Assembly (NCBI GenBank): GCA_021413625.1
Contig: JAIOPY010000074.1
Span: 1-6,030, forward strand
From: Candidatus Nomurabacteria bacterium
GTDB lineage: Bacteria > Patescibacteriota > Minisyncoccia > Phycocordibacterales > UBA9973
DNA length: 6,030 bases
Direction: 5' to 3'
Positions 1 to 6,030 of this stretch are shown piece after piece. The notes below the pieces were generated by a model that had not been told where the DNA came from, ran no database searches, and worked only from the letters and a program-made list of their open reading frames with translations. Within the stretch, counting starts at the first letter, position 1. Each line of letters begins with the position of its first letter. A program made the translations under genes and the position numbers.

Positions 1-723
1 GATACTGCTCATGGACATTCTAAAGGCGTTTTGGATGCAGTGGCAAAAATACGCAAAGCTTATCCAAAGCTTGAAATAGTTGCTGGTAATATTGCTACAG
101 GTGAAGCAGCTCTCGCTTTACATAAAGCTGGCGCCAACGCAGTAAAAGTTGGTATTGGTCCTGGTTCAATTTGCACCACCCGCATAGTCTCTGGTGTGGG
201 TGTTCCGCAACTTTCAGCTATAGCTTCAGTCTATGAAGTATGTAAAAAAATAAATATGCCTGTCATTGCTGATGGAGGTATTAAGCACAGCGGTGATGTG
301 GTTAAGGCATTAGTATTCGGCGCAGATGTTGTTATGGGTGGCAGTATTTTTGCTGGTACCGATGAATCTCCAGGTGATACTATTGTAATGAATGACCAAA
401 AATTTAAAAAATACCGTGGGATGGGTTCATTAGGCGCTATGCAAAGAGGCTCTAAAGACAGATATTTTCAAGATGACCAATATGACCCAATAAAATTAGT
501 GCCTGAAGGCGTTTCCGGACATGTGCCATATAAAGGTGCTTTGTCAGAAGTTATTCATCAATTTATTGGCGGGCTTCGCGCAGGAATGGGTTATTTAGGA
601 GCAAAAGACGTGGTAGAGTTGCGTAATGCCTCCTTTTACACCATGTCTTCTGCCGGATTAAATGAAAGCCATGTTCATGATATTTTTATGGTAACACCTA
701 CGCCAAATTACACTAAAAAATAA
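1..723 (+). CDS. guaB: IMP dehydrogenase, C-terminal half (5' end outside window)
   Basis: The enzyme oxidises IMP to XMP with NAD+, the first committed step to GMP, in the cytoplasm. The reading frame is open from base 1 (it begins [11 protein letters not shown]), so a TTG at 31 is an internal leucine codon, not a start. In the 240 visible residues I see the catalytic loop GSICTTR with its cysteine at residue 58 (bases 172-174), the IMP phosphate-binding stretch DGGIKHSGD (91-99), [10 protein letters not shown] (138-147), the Arg-Tyr dyad in KDRYFQ (154-155), the flap KLVPEGVSG (165-173), and the C-terminal ESHVHD cation-site segment. The flap and dyad favour IMP dehydrogenase over GMP reductase. 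About 182 residues follow the cysteine, as in E. coli GuaB, so roughly 247 N-terminal residues, including any CBS domains, are missing to the left. TAA ends the gene one base before purA. Confidence 0.97.
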   Translation, partial: DTAHGHSKGVLDAVAKIRKAYPKLEIVAGNIATGEAALALHKAGANAVKVGIGPGSICTTRIVSGVGVPQLSAIASVYEVCKKINMPVIADGGIKHSGDVVKALVFGADVVMGGSIFAGTDESPGDTIVMNDQKFKKYRGMGSLGAMQRGSKDRYFQDDQYDPIKLVPEGVSGHVPYKGALSEVIHQFIGGLRAGMGYLGAKDVVELRNASFYTMSSAGLNESHVHDIFMVTPTPNYTKK

Positions 724-724
724 A

Positions 725-2113
725 ATGCAAAAAATAACTCCAATTATCGGCTTACAATGGGGAGATGAAGGTAAAGGTAAAGGAGTTGCCCGTATCGCAT
801 CACATCTAAATAAAAAAGATTTAATAGTTAGATTCCAAGGAGGTAATAATGCAGGTCATACTATTTGGCATAAAGAAAAAGGTAAACAAAGGTGCTACGT
901 GTTTCATCTTATTCCTTCAGGAGTTTTTGGTGTAGCTCAAATACATTTAGGAGCAGGTATGGTTATTAACCCTGGAGCATTAAAAGTGGAAGCGTCCACT
1001 ATTCCAAAAAATATTCCTTTCCTGAAAAGAATATCAGTTTCTCCGCATGCAGTGCTTACAATTCCTACTCACTTAATGCTTGATTCTATTTCCGAACAAA
1101 AGAAAGGAAAAAATAAAATTGGCTCTACAGGTAAAGGCATCTCTCCATCTTACACCGACCTTACTTTACGAAGAGCTCTTAGAGTGGGAGATGTTTTTTA
1201 CCCTGATTTTAAAGAAAAATATAAAAATTTATCTGCCGAACATAAAAAAACATTACAAAATGTTTTTGGCTACAAAATTTCAGCTCAGGAATTAAAAGAA
1301 AAAGAAAAAATATTTTTTGAAGGTATAAATTTTTTAAAGACTCTTAGAATTATAGATTCAGCGGAGATAGTTACTGCAGCTATTAAAGGTAACCACAAAG
1401 TTATCGCCGAAGGCGCCCAAGGAGCTCTTTTAGATATTCGTTTTGGACATTATCCGTTTGTTACTTCCTCCCATACCATAGCAGCTGGAGTAGCCACTGG
1501 CTTAGGTATTCCACCAAGCTTTGTGGGCTCTTCTATCGGCATAATGAAAGCTTATGTTACTAAAGTAGGTGAAGGGCCTTTTCCTACAGAACTCGGAGGC
1601 AAAAAATCAGCTGTTTGGTGTAGAGATAAAAAAGTTGTGGACGAAAAGAATAAATTTCCTAACCCAAACCCAAACAGTAAAGATGAATGGGAGCAAGGGG
1701 TGGCGCTACGACGTTTTGGTCATGAAATCGGCGCTACCACAGGACGCCTACGTAGAACGGGCTGGTTAGATTTGCCACTTTTAAGATATGCAATGGAGAT
1801 GAATAACTCCAGAGAATTAGTGTTAACTAAACTAGACGTTTTAAATGGTTTTAAAAAAATAAAAGTTTGCACTTCTTACATTATTAATGGTAAAAAAACT
1901 AATAAGATTCCTTTTGATTTATCCCGAGTAGATGTTAAGCCAGTCTATAAAACTTTCCCTGTCTGGAGTGGAGAATTATCTGATTATGGTAAAAAACTTC
2001 CAAGAGAAGCTTTCACTTATGTTAAATTTTTAGAAAAAGAGCTTAATGCAAAAATTATCTATGTAGGCACTGGTCCTGAAGAAGACCATGTTATAGAAAG
2101 ATATTGGAATTAA
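725..2113 (+). CDS. purA: Adenylosuccinate synthetase with an extra ~30-residue loop
   Basis: The enzyme joins IMP and aspartate using GTP to give adenylosuccinate, the first step from IMP to AMP. Family motifs are intact: QWGDEGKGK at residues 11-19 with catalytic Asp14, NAGHT with His45, HLIPSG (61-66), GSTGKGISPSY (133-143), RRALRVGD (149-156) with the IMP-contacting arginine, EGAQG (229-233) with Gln232, PFPTEL (285-290), ATTGRLRRTGWLD (337-349) with the aspartate-loop arginines 341 and 343, TKLD (368-371) for guanine recognition, and GTGP (448-451). At 462 residues it is longer than E. coli PurA (432). Nearly all the excess is one insertion between PTEL and ATTGR. The start is the ATG one base after the guaB stop; it gives the expected N-terminus but has no Shine-Dalgarno sequence, so translation coupled to guaB is likely (inference). 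Confidence 0.97.
   Translation: MQKITPIIGLQWGDEGKGKGVARIASHLNKKDLIVRFQGGNNAGHTIWHKEKGKQRCYVFHLIPSGVFGVAQIHLGAGMVINPGALKVEASTIPKNIPFLKRISVSPHAVLTIPTHLMLDSISEQKKGKNKIGSTGKGISPSYTDLTLRRALRVGDVFYPDFKEKYKNLSAEHKKTLQNVFGYKISAQELKEKEKIFFEGINFLKTLRIIDSAEIVTAAIKGNHKVIAEGAQGALLDIRFGHYPFVTSSHTIAAGVATGLGIPPSFVGSSIGIMKAYVTKVGEGPFPTELGGKKSAVWCRDKKVVDEKNKFPNPNPNSKDEWEQGVALRRFGHEIGATTGRLRRTGWLDLPLLRYAMEMNNSRELVLTKLDVLNGFKKIKVCTSYIINGKKTNKIPFDLSRVDVKPVYKTFPVWSGELSDYGKKLPREAFTYVKFLEKELNAKIIYVGTGPEEDHVIERYWN
1661..1675 (+). repeat. Short AACCCA hexamer repeat inside purA
   Basis: Two and a half copies of AACCCA run in frame and encode the NPNPN stretch at about residues 313-317 of PurA. They lie within the loop that is extra relative to E. 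coli PurA. Such a short repeat may simply reflect how the loop grew; it is too small to be called a functional element. Confidence 0.5.
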
Positions 2114-2158
2114 ATCTTCATGTTTGTCTTTAATTATCACATAATATAGTATATTTAA
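2114..2158 (+). promoter_or_regulatory. 45-base AT-rich gap before purL; weak candidate promoter
   Basis: This is the only real intergenic gap in the window. It contains TTGTCT (2124-2129) and TATAGT (2145-2150), which resemble sigma-70 -35 and -10 boxes but with a short 15-base spacer. Transcription from such a -10 box would begin around 2157-2159, almost on the purL ATG, giving a leaderless or nearly leaderless message. There is no Shine-Dalgarno sequence, no clear hairpin followed by a T run, and no riboswitch-like structure. In DNA this AT-rich, promoter-like boxes arise by chance, so confidence is low. Confidence 0.25.
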
Positions 2159-5110
2159 ATGATTTCAAGGATATATATTACAGGTAAAGTGCAAGATAGT
2201 AGGGAAGAAATATATCTAAAATCTTGGCGCCAATCTGGTTTCCTTGTCTCGGGTGTTAAAATAGTTGACTCCTATCTTCTAGAACACAGTCTTTCAACTT
2301 CAGAACTTACTACAATTGCAGGAGCTCTGACTAATCCTACTTTAGAAAACTTTTCCATAAATAAGATACCGCAAACACCTTTCAAATATTTAATAGAAAT
2401 CGGCTTTAAGCCAGGCGTAACTGATAATGTGGGCCACACTGCAAAAGAAACCATAACGGACTTATTGCATCTAAAACAAAACACTAAATTAGTGGTTTAT
2501 ACCTCTAAAGTTTTTTTAATTTCGGGAAAAATAAAAATAGAAGATGTAAAGCATATTGCTGCATCGCTTCACAACCCACTGATTGAAACTTCCTTTGTGG
2601 AAGATGAAAAGAAAGTAAAAAATAATTTACCTTTAAAGATTCCCCAAGTAATTTTAAAAAAGCTTAAACCTGTAATTCCAGTTTCTCTTAATGTAGATGA
2701 TGAGGAGCTCATAAATATCGGCAAAGAGGGCATAATAGACGAAACTGGGGTAAGAAGAGGTCCCCTGGCTCTTGATCTCCTTTCAATGCAGGCAATTCAA
2801 AGTTATTTTAAAAAATTAAACAGGGCGCCGAATGATATTGAGCTGGAATCTTTAGCTCAAACTTGGTCAGAGCACTGCAAGCATACTATTTTTGCAAACC
2901 CTATAGATGATATCAAAGATGGTTTATATAAAACTTACATTAAAGGTGCAACAAATTTAATCAGAAAACAAAAAGGTAAAAATGATTTTTGTGTATCAGT
3001 TTTTAGTGATAATGCGGGTGGTATAGTTTTTGATAAAGATTATTTAATCACTCACAAAGTTGAAACTCACAACAGCCCTTCGGCATTAGACCCATTTGGT
3101 GGAGCAATCACAGGTATAGGTGGAGTAAATAGAGATGCTATTGGGTTTGGGTTAGGAGCCAAACCAGTCGTAAATACGTATGGTTTCTGTTTTGGTTACC
3201 CAGATGATAAAAGAAAGTTTTTTAGAGATAAAAACCTTACTCAAGAAATGTTGTCTTCACGAAGAATTATAGATGGTGTAGTAAAAGGCATAAATGTGGG
3301 AGGTAATTGTTCTGGAATCCCAACCATTTCTGGTTTCTTAAAGTTTGATGATAGATTTAGAGGTAAACCTTTAGTTTTTGCCGGAACAGTAGGTTTAATT
3401 CCAATAAAAATAAAAAACCGCCTATCCCATGAGAAAAAAGCACTATCTGGAGATTATGTAGTTATGGTGGGTGGCAGAGTTGGGCTAGATGGAATTCATG
3501 GCGCCACTTTTTCTTCAGTTAAAATAGATTCTAGTTCACCTGCTACTGCGGTTCAAATCGGAGACCCGATTACTCAAAAAAAATTAAGTGACGCTATAGT
3601 CAAAGAAGCTAGAGATTTAGGTTTATATAATAGTATAACTGATAATGGCGCTGGGGGGCTTTCTTCGTCGGTTGCAGAAATGGCAAAAGAGTGTGGTGGA
3701 GTCAAAGTGTATTTAGATAAAGTTCCACTAAAATACCCTGGACTTAGGCCATGGGAAATCTGGATTTCGGAGTCTCAAGAGCGCATGACTCTATCTGTGC
3801 CGAAGAAAAATTGGAAAAAGTTTAAAACAATTATGGAGTCTCGTGGAGTAGAAGCTACAGCTATCGGAGAATTTACAGATTCTGGTAAATGTGTGGTTGC
3901 CTATAAAGGTAAAAAAATAATGGATATGGAGCTTGAATTTTTACACAATGGTTTACCTAAAAGACATTTGATTACTGAAGCAATTGTTCGTTCTTATGAA
4001 AATCCTAAAACTCCTAAAAATTTTACAAAGACATTTGAGGAATTACTTTCTAGAAATAATGTTGCGGGCTCTCTATTTGTTTCCGAACAGTATGACCATG
4101 AAGTTCAAGCATCTTCTGTTTTAAAACCATTATCTGGAGCTGGTAGAATCAACACTGAAGCTCAAGTTTTCAAACCAGTTTTAACCTCAAATAAAGGAGT
4201 CGTACTCGCAACAGGCATTTGTCCATCATATTCCGATATAAATACTTACCATATGGCAGCTTGCGCATTAGACACTGCAATAAGAAACGCGGTGACAGCT
4301 GGAGCTAAGCTCTCCCACCTAGCTATATTAGACAACTTTTGTTGGTGTTCTTCTTATGACAAAACTCGTTTAGCAGAGTTATTAGCATCACTTAGAGCAT
4401 GTTACGACTACGCAGTGGGTTATGGCACTCCGTTTATTTCTGGTAAAGATAGTATGTTCAATGATTTCTCAGGCTACGATGAGCGTGGTAATGCTGTTAA
4501 AATTTCTATTCCACCCACACTTTTAATTTCTGCCATAGGCGTGATGCCAGACTTAAATAAAACAGTTTCACCCGAATTTAAAAAATCAGGGGATATAATT
4601 TACTTATTAGGAGATACAAATGATGAGTTAGGAGGAAGTGAATACTATAGGCTACTGGCAGAAAAAGAAGGCACGAATAATATTGGCAACAATGTTCCGA
4701 AAATTAATTTAGAAAAAAACCTTAAAACTTATAAAAAAGTAGAGCAACTCATAGAAAAAGAATTATTAAATTCTTCCATTTCAGTAACATTAGGGGGTTT
4801 AGGTATAGCTCTCGTAAAAGCTTCCGTGGGTGGGATGCTCGGTTGTAATATCTCACTAAAAAATATTTCTGGAAATGCAGAAACAGCAGAGGCTAAACTT
4901 TTTTCCGAAAGCCAAGGCAGGATTTTAGTTTCAGTCAGCCCTCGTAACACAGGAGCTTTTGAAAAATTACTAGGAGATGTTGCCTTTTCAAGGCTCGGCA
5001 AGGTTAGTTCTGATAAAAAATTTATTATCACCGACAAAGAAAAATTAATTAACACCGATGTTAAAGCTTTATATAAAATTTACCATAGTTTCTCTAATAA
5101 AATGAAATGA
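2159..5110 (+). CDS. purL: FGAM synthase, fused PurS-PurL subunit (PurSL type)
   Basis: This is the synthetase part of phosphoribosylformylglycinamidine synthase: FGAR + ATP + ammonia (from glutamine via PurQ) gives FGAM. Residues 1-68 and about 75-147 look like two PurS-like modules; the second carries the typical GFKPGVTDNVGHTAKE. A linker leads to GPLALDLLSM (201-210), then AQTWSEHCKH (233-242) with catalytic-type His239, the nucleotide-binding KVETHNSPSALDPFGGA (300-316), GIHGATFSS (445-453), GDPITQKK (468-475), ITDNGAGGLSSS (493-504), ISESQERM (536-543), and in the second half LDNFCW (724-729) and GTPFISGKDS (756-765). The glutaminase domain of 1200-1300 residue PurL proteins is absent and is supplied by purQ next door. 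Length (983) fits the PurSL class. The ATG at 2159 gives an N-terminus starting directly at the first PurS-like strand. It ends with TGA inside an ATGA overlap with purQ. Confidence 0.96.
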   Translation: MISRIYITGKVQDSREEIYLKSWRQSGFLVSGVKIVDSYLLEHSLSTSELTTIAGALTNPTLENFSINKIPQTPFKYLIEIGFKPGVTDNVGHTAKETITDLLHLKQNTKLVVYTSKVFLISGKIKIEDVKHIAASLHNPLIETSFVEDEKKVKNNLPLKIPQVILKKLKPVIPVSLNVDDEELINIGKEGIIDETGVRRGPLALDLLSMQAIQSYFKKLNRAPNDIELESLAQTWSEHCKHTIFANPIDDIKDGLYKTYIKGATNLIRKQKGKNDFCVSVFSDNAGGIVFDKDYLITHKVETHNSPSALDPFGGAITGIGGVNRDAIGFGLGAKPVVNTYGFCFGYPDDKRKFFRDKNLTQEMLSSRRIIDGVVKGINVGGNCSGIPTISGFLKFDDRFRGKPLVFAGTVGLIPIKIKNRLSHEKKALSGDYVVMVGGRVGLDGIHGATFSSVKIDSSSPATAVQIGDPITQKKLSDAIVKEARDLGLYNSITDNGAGGLSSSVAEMAKECGGVKVYLDKVPLKYPGLRPWEIWISESQERMTLSVPKKNWKKFKTIMESRGVEATAIGEFTDSGKCVVAYKGKKIMDMELEFLHNGLPKRHLITEAIVRSYENPKTPKNFTKTFEELLSRNNVAGSLFVSEQYDHEVQASSVLKPLSGAGRINTEAQVFKPVLTSNKGVVLATGICPSYSDINTYHMAACALDTAIRNAVTAGAKLSHLAILDNFCWCSSYDKTRLAELLASLRACYDYAVGYGTPFISGKDSMFNDFSGYDERGNAVKISIPPTLLISAIGVMPDLNKTVSPEFKKSGDIIYLLGDTNDELGGSEYYRLLAEKEGTNNIGNNVPKINLEKNLKTYKKVEQLIEKELLNSSISVTLGGLGIALVKASVGGMLGCNISLKNISGNAETAEAKLFSESQGRILVSVSPRNTGAFEKLLGDVAFSRLGKVSSDKKFIITDKEKLINTDVKALYKIYHSFSNKMK
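5107..5110 (+). other. ATGA stop/start overlap of purL and purQ
   Basis: The purQ ATG overlaps the purL TGA by four bases. No Shine-Dalgarno sequence stands upstream (the DNA is CTAATAAA), so purQ is probably translated by ribosomes finishing purL. That would help keep the two subunits of one enzyme in balance (inference). Confidence 0.85.
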
Positions 5111-5877
5111 AAAATGTTAAATTAAAAATTAAAAAGCCAAAAGTTATTGTCCTTGCTGGATACGGCTTAAACTGCGAAGAAGAAACCAAATTTGCTTTTG
5201 ACTCTGCAGGAGGGGATGCAGACATAGTTCATATCAATGACCTTATCTCAAATCCTAAAATGTTATCCAAATATCAAATTTTGGCTTTTCCGGGAGGTTT
5301 TTCTTACGGAGATGACACTGGTAGCGGTAAAGCGTATGCTAATAAATTTAAAAACCATCTGGCGAAAGAATTAAGGGAGTTCTTATCTGGTGATACTTTA
5401 GCCATAGGTATTTGTAATGGTTTCCAAATATTAACTAATCTTGGTATTTTGCCAGGAGCTCTAACTTACAATAGTGGCGGAAAATATCTAGACCGTTGGG
5501 TGGACTTAGAAGTAAAAGCTAAAAGCCCATGGTTAACTGGTATTAAAAAAATATCTTTTCCAATAGCTCATGGTGAGGGCAGATACATAGCGAACTCAAA
5601 AGAATACAAAGACTTAAAGAGTAATAATCAAATAGCTTTTTCCTATATAAAAGGGGAAGTTTGTGGTTTCCAAGGCTTAGAAGCAAACCCAAATGGCTCG
5701 GATTATGACATTGCAGGGGTAATGGCATATAATGGACGAGTATTAGGTCTTATGCCACATCCAGAGCGGGCGATGTTTTCTCATCAGAACCCAATGTGGT
5801 ATAAAGATAAAAAAGTTAAACCAGAAGGCGCTGGGCTTCAAATATTTAAAAACGCAGTTAAATACTTTAGAAAATAA
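5107..5877 (+). CDS. purQ: FGAM synthase glutaminase subunit PurQ
   Basis: A class I (triad) glutamine amidotransferase that releases ammonia from glutamine and passes it to PurSL. After a basic N-terminal tail (residues 1-11) come PKVIVLAGYGLNCEEET (11-27), AFPGGFSYGDD (60-70) followed by GSGKAYAN, the nucleophile elbow GICNGFQ with Cys103, HGEGRY (155-160), and MPHPER with His218 and Glu220 completing the Cys-His-Glu triad. All three catalytic residues are present. The YGDD-TGSGK form differs from the shorter Bacillus-type YGDYLR-AG form and suits the PurSL-partner type. At 256 residues it is somewhat longer than Bacillus PurQ (about 227). It overlaps purL by four bases at its start and purF by one base at its end. 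Confidence 0.96.
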   Translation: MKNVKLKIKKPKVIVLAGYGLNCEEETKFAFDSAGGDADIVHINDLISNPKMLSKYQILAFPGGFSYGDDTGSGKAYANKFKNHLAKELREFLSGDTLAIGICNGFQILTNLGILPGALTYNSGGKYLDRWVDLEVKAKSPWLTGIKKISFPIAHGEGRYIANSKEYKDLKSNNQIAFSYIKGEVCGFQGLEANPNGSDYDIAGVMAYNGRVLGLMPHPERAMFSHQNPMWYKDKKVKPEGAGLQIFKNAVKYFRK

Positions 5878-5879
5878 TG
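5875..5879 (+). other. TAATG stop/start overlap of purQ and purF
   Basis: The last A of the purQ TAA stop is the first A of the purF ATG. The bases before it (TTTAGAAAA) contain no good Shine-Dalgarno sequence, so termination-reinitiation from purQ is the likely route for starting purF (inference). Confidence 0.8.
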
Positions 5880-6030
5880 AACGAATTAAAAGAAAAATGC
5901 GGAATCGTAGGTATATACGGTGAGAAATTACCGATTTCAAGACTAGCTTTTTTTTCCTTGTTTTCTTTACAACACAGAGGTCAAGAAGCTTCTGGTATAA
6001 CTACTAGCGATGGTAAAAAGTTTTATTCTC
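5877..6030 (+). CDS. purF: Amidophosphoribosyltransferase, N-terminal fragment (3' end outside window)
   Basis: PurF makes 5-phosphoribosylamine from PRPP and glutamine, the first committed step of purine synthesis. The 51 visible residues are the beginning of the class II (N-terminal nucleophile) glutaminase domain: CGIVGIYG at residues 8-15, with Cys8 the expected nucleophile, and the family signature LQHRGQEASGI (31-41). Other Ntn amidotransferases (GlmS, AsnB) share the CGI start, but LQHRGQ-SGI and the pur-operon position point to PurF. Seven residues (MNELKEK) precede the cysteine, so a propeptide would have to be removed, as in Bacillus subtilis PurF and unlike E. coli PurF, where Cys follows Met directly. 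The ATG shares its A with the purQ TAA stop (TAATG). The phosphoribosyltransferase domain and any Fe-S ligands lie beyond the window. Confidence 0.9.
   Translation, partial: MNELKEKCGIVGIYGEKLPISRLAFFSLFSLQHRGQEASGITTSDGKKFYS

Noticed and set aside
31..33. TTG as the start of guaB
   Set aside because: The frame is open to base 1 and the upstream residues ([10 protein letters not shown]) match IMP dehydrogenase, so the gene is simply cut by the window edge.
1661..1675. AACCCA repeat as a telomere-like or mobile element sequence
   Set aside because: Only two and a half copies, in frame inside purA; no terminal repeats or flanking signals.
2114..2158. Purine riboswitch or PurR operator before purL
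   Set aside because: The gap is only 45 bases, with no paired stems or recognisable aptamer core, and no convincing operator palindrome.
4729..5055. 108-codon minus-strand open frame opposite the end of purL
   Set aside because: It lies entirely within a conserved part of purL, has no recognisable motif, and is what an AT-rich gene produces by chance on its other strand. The shorter minus-strand frames at 2272-2484, 5543-5728 and 5743-5940 and the plus-strand ones at 1080-1295 and 1569-1769 were rejected for the same reason.
5108..5125. Recoded TGA (as Gly or Trp) extending PurL to the TAA at 5123
   Set aside because: The TGA forms a standard ATGA overlap with purQ, all conserved Trp and Gly residues are encoded by TGG and GGN, and no gene contains an internal TGA. 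The standard code explains everything.
5948..5955. Run of eight T as a terminator or frameshift site
   Set aside because: It lies inside purF, no GC-rich hairpin precedes it, and the PurF frame continues correctly through it to the LQHRGQ motif.

Overview
The window is a five-gene, plus-strand stretch of a purine nucleotide biosynthesis operon: guaB (3' part), purA, a fused purSL, purQ, and the start of purF. Nearly every base is coding. The only gap longer than one base is 45 bases between purA and purSL. I see no RNA gene, mobile element, CRISPR array, terminator or riboswitch.

Layout: positions 1-723 hold the C-terminal half of IMP dehydrogenase, cut by the window edge. Positions 725-2113 hold a complete adenylosuccinate synthetase with an extra loop of about 30 residues. 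Positions 2159-5110 hold the synthetase subunit of FGAM synthase, with two PurS-like modules fused to its N-terminus. Positions 5107-5877 hold its glutaminase partner PurQ, overlapping purSL by four bases. From 5877 to the right edge runs the N-terminal glutaminase domain of PurF, overlapping purQ by one base.

How the genes work together: PurF makes phosphoribosylamine, the committed first step. PurSL and PurQ together convert FGAR to FGAM, a middle step of IMP synthesis. GuaB and PurA draw on the finished IMP, towards GMP and AMP respectively. The cluster therefore joins early IMP-forming enzymes to both enzymes at the IMP branch point. The missing steps (purD, purN, purM, purE, purC, purB, purH and guaA) would have to lie outside the window.

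Organism: a bacterium with AT-rich DNA that uses TAA and TGA as ordinary stops. No start codon here has a convincing Shine-Dalgarno sequence; the starts are preceded by A/T-rich DNA. The PurSL (about 980 residues) plus separate PurQ arrangement differs from the single 1200-1300 residue PurL of gammaproteobacteria and Bacteroidetes and from the separate PurS/PurL/PurQ of Bacillus. It resembles the type known from Geobacter-like bacteria and some uncultured lineages. An uncultured, AT-rich lineage such as a Patescibacteria (Parcubacteria-like) genome is a guess, not shown by the sequence.

The window looks like core metabolism rather than a new system. The points most worth a second look are the PurA insertion next to the aspartate-binding loop, the unusual gene grouping, the consistent lack of Shine-Dalgarno sites, and the predicted PurF propeptide.
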